A stretch of DNA of 64,000 nucleotides from Diphasiastrum complanatum (Eukaryota > Streptophyta > Lycopodiopsida > Lycopodiales > Lycopodiaceae): positions 26,233-90,232 of the forward strand of contig MU832042.1 of assembly GCA_029204225.1 (NCBI GenBank). The letters are read 5' to 3'. The notes under the pieces are model-generated. The model ran no database searches, had not been told where the DNA came from, and saw only the letters and a program-made list of their open reading frames with translations. Positions 56,920 to 64,000 of the stretch are shown here, piece after piece (position 1 is the first letter of the stretch; every line of letters starts with the position of its first letter). The position numbers and the translations under genes were made by a program.

Positions 56920-58970
56920 TGACATGGTTTCTAAAGATACTTTGAAAAACCAATTGGCTGCATCTCCTCCTTCATCTATGGCTAAGCTTGTCCAATCAAA
57001 ATAGACTAGAATACTAGGCTACGTTCAGCTTACTTCCTGAAAAGCCATAGTCCATTGTGAAGTGTCCATTTTTCAAGTTTTTATATGTTGGAATTCCTCC
57101 TCTCAGAGTTTACGAGTGGACGTGGCAAAGCTTTTATAGTGAAGGGAATGGCAACCATTCAAGTACAAGGGCAATTGCTATTTCTGTCGATCCGATTCTG
57201 GCAGCTTGCTCAATTGGGGCATTGAAGAGTTCACCTCTTGTTGTAGCCAGGTTAGCAACATCAGTTTAAATCAATTCATCTATGTCCGTAAGGAAATCTA
57301 TGTCGTAATAAGTAACATTATGCCTTGGTTAAAACATATGTAAGCAGGTTTATTTTATAGAATATAGTATTGCTGTATATATGAAGGTGTTTGAGAAGGG
57401 CTCAGACCCCTTCATTTGAAGCAAATGACAAATGGACAATGAGTTTTTTAAGTTGGCCCCTTTTATAGTTTAAATTGGCCCTTGGTACATGGGTGTCCTC
57501 CATCTTAGCTATTGATCTATGCCTCTCAATGTCAATGTCAATTTGGGTCTAAACTATATGAAATATCATTTTTTAGTTGAACGACTTCAAAACTTGATTA
57601 TAGGCTCTTAGTTTGCAATTAGTGACAAGAAGCTTTTTGCAAAGCCTTTCTATTGTGCTTCTTTGGCATAAAGTACAATTGCACCAATTAGAAACGACTA
57701 ACTATACAAAGTATCTCCAACTAATTTATGAAGAGTTCTCTAAGTCGTCCATAGTTTGAGATATTGTTGATGAATATCATGACAAAGCTACTCGAGATTC
57801 ATTGCAACATTAAAAAGGTTCATATTGTTGATGTGGGTGTTTTGTATAAGTCATGATGGCATAAATATTGATAAGAGACATAGAAATTATGAATGGGCTT
57901 GGAAATCCCAATCATGATGGTTTAAAAATATCAAGATATTACTTAGTTGTACATGCGCATCCACCATTGCGCTAGCGTTTCATGCCACTCTACTCTTTCT
58001 GTGGCTTCACAAGCTACGGTATTGTAGATATCTCTTCCTAGTTAGGTCTCGGCTAGCATAAGCTTGAGGCTTTATAATTTTGGTTGCCAAAAGGTAATCC
58101 TCCATTTGCGCTAATGACGTAGTGGTACTGGTAAATAATAACTAATAATTTTCCTTAATCAATTTGTCATCAACATTGCTCACTCGTCCAATGTCTGCTC
58201 ACAAAATCTAATTAACTTATATAATCCTCATTGAATAGATCATATAGTTCCAATACAACATAGAGTAAGAAGGTGAAAGGACTGAGAGGTTCAATGAGGG
58301 CTTTAGATCCTCCTAAATGTGGTGTTTTGGTACAAAATCTAGACATTTAAATATATTTTGAATTTGATACAGCTAACCAAGTTAGGAGCACTACTTCTGA
58401 GTTAGTTGTTGGAAATCAACAATATTATTGTACTTATGAATATTGTTGTTGAAATGTATTGCTTATAACTCACAACCTTTATGGGTGAAGTTTGGATTCA
58501 TTTAAAGGTCTATATGCATAGAATACACAAGAACTTTTGGCCTTATCTTTTCCCGATTGGAAAAGATGGTATGCTATCCCAAAAGACTCAGGAGAGTTGG
58601 GTAGTTGATGGTAGCCAAAAGATAGAACCTCACGTAATGAAGTTCCGGTGAATCTTAAGTTATTTTAGATTAGAACTTAAGAGTAAATTTTAGACGTATT
58701 CTAGATTGGACCCTAACTTTGGAATGACACTTTGTGCCATGGCTAAAGTAAGGGCATTTTTGGATTACAATCTTTATATAGGCATCCTAAGTGAGTTGGA
58801 AAAGTCTGAAACTTTTCTGATGGAAAGGACTTTTTGGAACAACTCATGTGTCTTTTAAGAATTGTGATGCATTCTTATGATATGGTATGGTCTCGAGAAT
58901 CTGGAAAGTTGTGATTAGAGAATCATAACTCAGACTCCAAAATATACCAAATCAATAAGAGAGAATTGTG
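56920..58970. other. intergenic DNA
   Basis: No gene is supported over 2 kb. The plus frame 57057-57269 has no motif. A TATA-like CTTTATATAGGC near 58783 followed by CATCC could be a relic LTR promoter, but no LTR pair was found. Confidence 0.5.
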
Positions 58971-59560
58971 ATCTTGATAAGATTACCCTGAATGAATAAA
59001 CAAGATAACAAAACTTTGGTAATGATTGACATCTTGCCAAATCGATTATGTTTATTCGGGTAAGGACTATCAGGAAAGCATCTGATTTTGCTCAAGTAGT
59101 TGTAGAGCGTCTGTTTAGATTTACAGATTACCAAGTGACATTGTGAACGATTGTGATTCAAGGTTTACTGGTCACTTTTGGTCGGCCGTATTTGCTAAAC
59201 TAGAGATGACTCTGAGTTTAAGTTCTTCTTATTATTGGTCAGATGGAAAGAAAAAATTAGGTGAGGTAGAAAATGCTTCGAGCATATTTTTCGGCGACAA
59301 TCTCATTGAGAAGTGTATCTACCCTTGATTGAGTTGCCTATACTATGGTATTAAGTTCTGTTATTGAGTATAGGACAAGATTTCGATGAATTATGATTGA
59401 TGAATCATAGTTGAAATTCTAGTTATACTTGATCGTTTAAGAGAAGGATTATCCGCGTGATCAAAAGATCAGATGATATCTGCATTTTGATTGCAATGTC
59501 CTCGAAGAGGAAGTATCCTTGATGGAGATTAAGTTATAGTAAGCTTTTAACTACCGATAG

Positions 59561-60748
59561 TGTCAAAAAGTGGTGTGCAAAAGATAGGTCTAGTTCGAAA
59601 AGATATCGAACTCGAAAAAGAAACGCATGAACTTAATTTGAGTGTCTAGAAAGAAAACTTTTCATGCACGACGAAATAAACTATCTTTATCTTTCCAATG
59701 CATGACTATGCCTATCAATTTCAAACAAAACAATAGTGATAGAAATCACGTTTGAACTTATAGTAACTAACTTTGAAATCGCCAGTACTACAGTGATTAC
59801 GTAGCCAAACAATTAAGCATCGAAAATTATTAGACAAATAATTAGTCACGAAGAAACACAAAAATGCATACATTATGAGACAAAAACTGAACGCAATGAA
59901 GGATAGTATTGATTCAGTATGAAACGTAACAGAAGTAAATGAGTACAATAAGTTGTGGATCAAAGTCGCGTACTCTATGCTATCTTTGAGTGGCTAAGAT
60001 TGAAAGTCTAAATTAAGTGTAATGCTGATAAGCTGTAGCGCAATAGCAATCTCTGAAACAACTCTAAGAAGTGAGCTAGAATGCTCAGGAGTGTTCAAAC
60101 TCGTAAGCTTGAGAGAGAGAGCTAACTATTCAAAATGCTTCTGATAATCTTAACTTCTGATGATAAAATTGTATGAATATGAACAACTATTTATACTAAG
60201 AAATTAGGTCGTCATCAATTGCAATCGCCAGTTGGCTGGTGATCAGCTGACATCCATCTGGTCCTTGTTATTAATTGCTAATAAGCAGTGAAATTGGCCG
60301 TAAACATTGTGTCTGCATAAATGAACCAAAACTGTAGCTCTACAGAAATGAACTAAAACAGCCACAAGCGACATTATCGGGTTTTTTGCGAAAAAAGAAA
60401 AAGAGGAGAAGGTGCCTTTAAATCTCATTTAGGGTTGCCCCACACTTTGCTAGAGTCATTTCCTTAACATTTGAGGCTCTTTGAAAAAAAAGACGACACT
60501 GTGATTTTACACGAGATTTCTGTCAAACGAAAAATGCAAAAAAGGAGAAGCTACATTTCTTCAATGAGAATCCTGACAGGCGAAAAAGGAGAGACTGTCG
60601 TAAACTCCGTGTAATTCTGCAGACTGTGTAAAAACACTTGTGATTCTGTAGAATGTGTAAACACACGGGAAAATCTACAGAACTGGATAAACAATGGATG
60701 AAGATTAAAACCAATTAGTCGATTGGTAAGAAGGAGAATAATTTAACA
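59561..60748 (-). repeat. 3' LTR of the 59.6-63.5 kb Copia element
   Basis: Begins TGTCAAAAAGTGGTG and ends AATTTAACA on the plus strand. It is a direct repeat of 62287-63465 (shared GTGTCTAGAAAGAAAACTTT, GAATGCTCAGGAGTGTTCAA). Confidence 0.93.
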
Positions 60749-60754
60749 CTCCTC

Positions 60755-61060
60755 CTTAATCTGAATCCTTGAATGCCTTGACTTTCAAACTTAGTTCTAC
60801 ACAGAATTTTCTGCGTGACTCCAAACTTAATGTTTTAGTAAAAATATCTGCTGTCATATCTTGCGTTCTATAGTACTGCAATCTGACCTCTTCATTGAGA
60901 ACTTTGCTTCTGAAGAAATGATACTTCAGTTCAATGGATACTTTAGTTCAATGTGCTTACTCCTGGAATGAAATCTAGGGTTGGTTGATAAAGTGATGGC
61001 ACTTTGATTATCACAAAATAATGTCGTCAGAGCATATTGATTTAGACTGATCTTGAATAG
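60755..61060 (-). pseudogene. Copia RNase H C-terminal tail
   Basis: On the minus strand FCDNQSAITLSTNPRFHSRS and KHIEL are followed, after shifts, by the EEVRLQYYRTQDM-like and ADIFTK-like end of Copia RNase H. It stops at the purine tract. Everything between this and gag (protease to most of RNase H) is gone, with the junction near 61060-61180. Confidence 0.8.
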
Positions 61061-61178
61061 TGTGTGTACTATTGTCACCAAGATGAACAAATTTCTTCAT
61101 GCTGTAAGGAGTGTAGGAGTTGAGATCTCACGTTGATTGGTCATATGTTGAGTTGTTCTAGAATCCAGAAACTATGAA

Positions 61179-61990
61179 TTATCCAAAAATGCGCTTTGAT
61201 CTTTGACCATGAATGCACCTTCGTCCACTTCGACTTGGGAGATGATGAAACTGCGTTTGCTTATTGATCAAGTTGCTTGACTGCATTCTTCGCTTGAAAA
61301 ATTCGACAGTCCTTGATCTCATGGTTATTGTGGTTGCAATACCTGCAAAACATCTTCTTCTTTGATTGTGGATTCGATGATTGTTCTTGACCTTGAGTCG
61401 GCTTTTGATTGGTTTCAGTCTTTTTGGAGCTTTTCTGCTTCTGTCGCTTTGAGCCTTTGTTGACATATAGAGTCTGAGAGGAGGAAGTAGACGAAGTGTA
61501 TTGACTTCTTCGATTATCTTCTTGCAGGCAACATAGTGATAACTCTAGTAAGAGTTAAATATGAGTGTGTCAATATGATCATCACCCAATTCTCATATGT
61601 AGAGGACAAGTTTGAAAGCAATGTCATAATTGCGTCTTGATCATCTATGACTGATCTGACAGAGGCCATCTGTTGCAAGAGATTCTTAAACTGGTTAATG
61701 TGACTCTGAAGAGAATCACCAGTAGACATTTTGAATGTGAAGAAAATATGTAACTTAGTAGTTACGTCCCTCACGTCATATAGTGAGTTCAAAATGTACC
61801 AAACGTCTTTTGACGTTTTAGTTTCATCTATGTGTCCAATCTGTGTATCTGATATATTGAGGATAATAAGCGCAAAAGTTTGACCATCCTTCGATTTTCA
61901 CTTTGAGTCGTCATCTTCAAGTTTTACTTCTGTACTTGTAACAACATCTCATAAGTCGCTGACGATTAGCAAGGTCTTCATTTTAAATTT
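61179..61990 (-). pseudogene. Copia gag with zinc knuckle
   Basis: Minus strand 61792-61514 encodes SLQSHINQFKNLLQQMASVR and LLSNLSSTYENWV, the middle of a UBN2-type gag. Downstream, near 61350-61300, one frame gives the CCHC knuckle FCRYCNHNNHEIKDC. The frame shifts between them near 61510 and the N-terminal part above 61792 is degraded. This is the only sizeable protein the element retains. Confidence 0.82.
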
Positions 61991-62286
61991 TCACAAATGA
62001 TAATTGGATCCATTCAGCTTGTTTGCGATAAGACCGACTTTACTTGTGAGAATCCATTTGGAACTTAGTCTATCAATTGTATCGATGACGCTAAGATGTG
62101 GTAATGCCAACAATAGGAAATTAATTATCTGATACTGAAAGGTTGAAAAGAACTGAAGAGTATGATATCAATTTGATATTGCGAAAGATATCATTTGATA
62201 TCACGAAGGATATGAAGTATTAGAGTTTTCGCCTTTGATATCATATTGGAATAAGATAAAGTAGTAGTGAAATTGCTCTCAGACCA

Positions 62287-63465
62287 TGTCGGAAAGTGGT
62301 GTGTAGAAGATAGGTCCAGCTCAAAAAGATAACGAACTCGAAAAAGAAACGAATAAAAATAATTCGAGTGTCTAGAAAGAAAACTTTTCGTGCACAGCGG
62401 AATAAACTATCCTTTATCTTTCCAATGCATGACTACGCCTATCAATTTCAAACAAAACAATAGTAAACTTATAGTAAACTAACTTTGAAATCACCAGTAC
62501 TACAATGATTATGTAGCCAAACAATTAAGCATTGAAAATTATCAGACAAATATTAGTCGCAAATTGTTTGTGAATTAGTCGCGGAAGAAATACGGAAACG
62601 CATACATTTTGAGACGAAAACTGAATGCAATAATGATACTATTGATTTAGTATAAAAACGTAACAAAAGTAAATGAGTACAATAAGTTGCAGATCAGCTA
62701 AAATTGAAAGTCTAATTAAGCGCAATGCTGATAAGTAGTAGCGCAATACCAATATCTGAAACACTCTAAAAAGTGAGCTAGAATGCTCAGGAGTGTTCAA
62801 GCTCGCAAGCTTGAGAGAGAGAGAGCTAACTATTCAAAAATGCTTCTAATAATCTTAACTTCTGATGATAAAACTGTATGAATATGAACAACTATTTTAT
62901 ACTAAGAGATTAGGTTGTCAATTGCGATTGCCAGTTTACTGGTGATGAGCTGGCATCCATCCAGTCCTTGTCATTGATTGCTGATAAGCGGTTGAAATTG
63001 GCCATAAACGTTTTGTCCTGCATAAATGAACCAAATTGTAACTCTCCAGAAATGAACTAAAATAGCCACAGACGACACTATCAAGTTTTTCGCGAAAAAT
63101 GGAGAAAGAGGAGAATGTGCCCTTAAATTTCATTTAGGGTTGCTCCGCACTTTGTCAGAGTCATTTTCTTAATATTTAAGACTCTTTGGAAAAAGCAAAA
63201 AATGCGACAAACTGTGATTTTACCACAACATTTCTATCAGGCAAAAAATGCGAAAAAGGAGAAGCTGCCTTTTTTTCAATGAGATTCTTGACAGTCGAAA
63301 AAAGGAGATCTGCCTGTAACTCCGTGTAATTTTGCAGATTGTGTAAAAACACTTGTGATTTAGCAGATTGTGTAAACACACGGGGAAAATCCCGCAGAAC
63401 TGAGATAAACAATGGATGAGATTAAAACCGATTAATTGATTGATATGAAGGAGAATAATCCAACA
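62287..63465 (-). repeat. 5' LTR of the 59.6-63.5 kb Copia element
   Basis: Begins TGTCGGAAAGTGGTG and ends ATAATCCAACA on the plus strand, next to the PBS-like site at 62275-62286. It is colinear with 59561-60748. Confidence 0.93.
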
Positions 63466-64000
63466 GATAGTCCGCTCATGCTTATAATTAATTTTTAACC
63501 TAGATCACCTATTTTAGGAGAGAGTCGTATGATCAAGTTTCAGAAGGTAGCAAATTTTCTACATGACATGCAGGAAATGCTACGGATAGCACATGAAAAT
63601 ATCTAGTGTGCCCAAGATAGGGATTGACATTATGCTAATCTGAAATAATCACCTCGAGACTTTCAAATGAGGGTTTGGATGTATTGAATAATCCCGAAGG
63701 ATTCTAGTGTAATGCGTACCGTCAAACATTACAAATTGTCCCCTAGATATAGAGGACTGTATTAGATCATGTAAAAGATCGGGATCTTTAGCTTACTAGT
63801 TAGACCTCCCGGAAGGAACTCAAATGCATCCGGTTTTTCACATAAGCTGATTCAAGAAGAGTCTATATGAAGGAGAGCATCTTGGTTCTGGAGACCAATT
63901 GGACATGTTGGATGAATCATCGAGTACGCGGCTTGATCCATAACTTATTGTACTTCATTTACTTCTTAGCTTTCGTTTGAATCAATACTATCCTTTATTG

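Larger units (their letters stand above)
59561..63465 (-). mobile_element. complete, internally deleted Copia element (3.9 kb, TSD GATAG)
   Basis: Minus-strand element with 5' LTR 63465-62287, PBS-like complement at 62275-62286 (TGGTCTGAGAGC, two or three changes from the usual site), a gag, a short RNase H tail, a purine tract (complement of 60749-60757) and 3' LTR 60748-59561. Exact 5-bp TSD GATAG at 59556-59560 and 63466-63470. LTRs are about 1.18 kb and clearly diverged, with many substitutions and small indels, so it is older than the 46-kb element. Protease, integrase and RT are missing, so it could only have moved with help from another element. Confidence 0.93.
58975..63850 (+). pseudogene. 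Ty3/gypsy integrase, split by a Copia insertion
   Basis: The left part (58975-59330) has LVMIDILPNR, then a KASDFAQVVVERLFRF stretch, then NDCDSRFTGHFWSAVFAKLE. This is the integrase core around its second catalytic Asp (usually DRDxRFTxxFW), and a degraded version of the HPQTDGQTE block follows. The right part (from 63471) has FQKVANFLHDMQEMLR, SPRDFQ and KHYKLSPRY, the C-terminal part of the same protein. It is interrupted by the Copia element at 59561-63465. Stops and shifts are frequent, so this is an old relic. Confidence 0.85.

Overview
The window looks like nuclear DNA of a land plant with a large, repeat-rich genome. The best guess is a fern or another seed-free vascular plant. Reasons: an intronless PLS-class pentatricopeptide-repeat (PPR) gene, plant-type eIF4G, Nudix and plastid pyruvate-kinase fragments, Ty1/copia and Ty3/gypsy elements with plant-type primer-binding sites, CACTA (TNP2) transposases, and AT-rich DNA between them. 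The species assignment is inference. Only one ORF (the PPR gene, 18636-20444, minus) looks like an intact host gene. One orphan ORF (3927-4511) may be part of another. Nearly everything else is mobile DNA in decay, often nested.

Layout. 1-8.6 kb: AT-rich DNA with an orphan ORF and a long TA microsatellite. 8.6-12.2 kb: a broken retroelement ORF, then a chimeric Copia relic (LTR, PBS, gag start, a foreign solo LTR, then a frameshifted RT). 12.2-13.3 kb: a CACTA transposase remnant carrying an 86-bp tRNA-derived SINE with perfect target-site duplications (TSDs). 15.4-16.2 kb: a complete non-autonomous hAT-like element with an 8-bp TSD. 18.6-20.4 kb: the PPR gene. 24.6-32.2 kb: a composite LTR element. 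Its two LTR-like repeats enclose, antisense and 5' of a gag relic, fragments of three host genes (eIF4G, a NUDT9-type Nudix hydrolase, plastid pyruvate kinase). A separate gypsy-gag-bearing insert lies in its left half.

32.3-43.4 kb: three clusters built on the palindrome GCGTGGATAATCCACGC, an unknown three-exon minus-strand gene, and a CACTA-type unit with TNP2 transposase. In this unit a SET-domain (protein-lysine-methyltransferase-like) ORF lies between the transposase-associated Cys/His motif and TNP2. 43.5-45.4 kb: the 5' end of a Tat-type gypsy element and a Copia scrap. 45.85-53.18 kb: a second SET gene with the same type of Cys/His N-terminus, on the minus strand, split by a 6.1-kb Copia element that has two near-identical LTRs. 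54.6-57 kb: GA and poly-C runs, an LRR fragment, a minisatellite and the second SINE copy. 59-63.9 kb: a gypsy integrase split by a complete but internally deleted Copia element (TSD GATAG).

The two most interesting signals are the SET-domain genes tied to CACTA-type modules, and the antisense three-gene capture inside an LTR element. The ultra-short SINE and the palindrome clusters come next. All gene matches were made by reading the sequence and from memory of the families; no database was searched.
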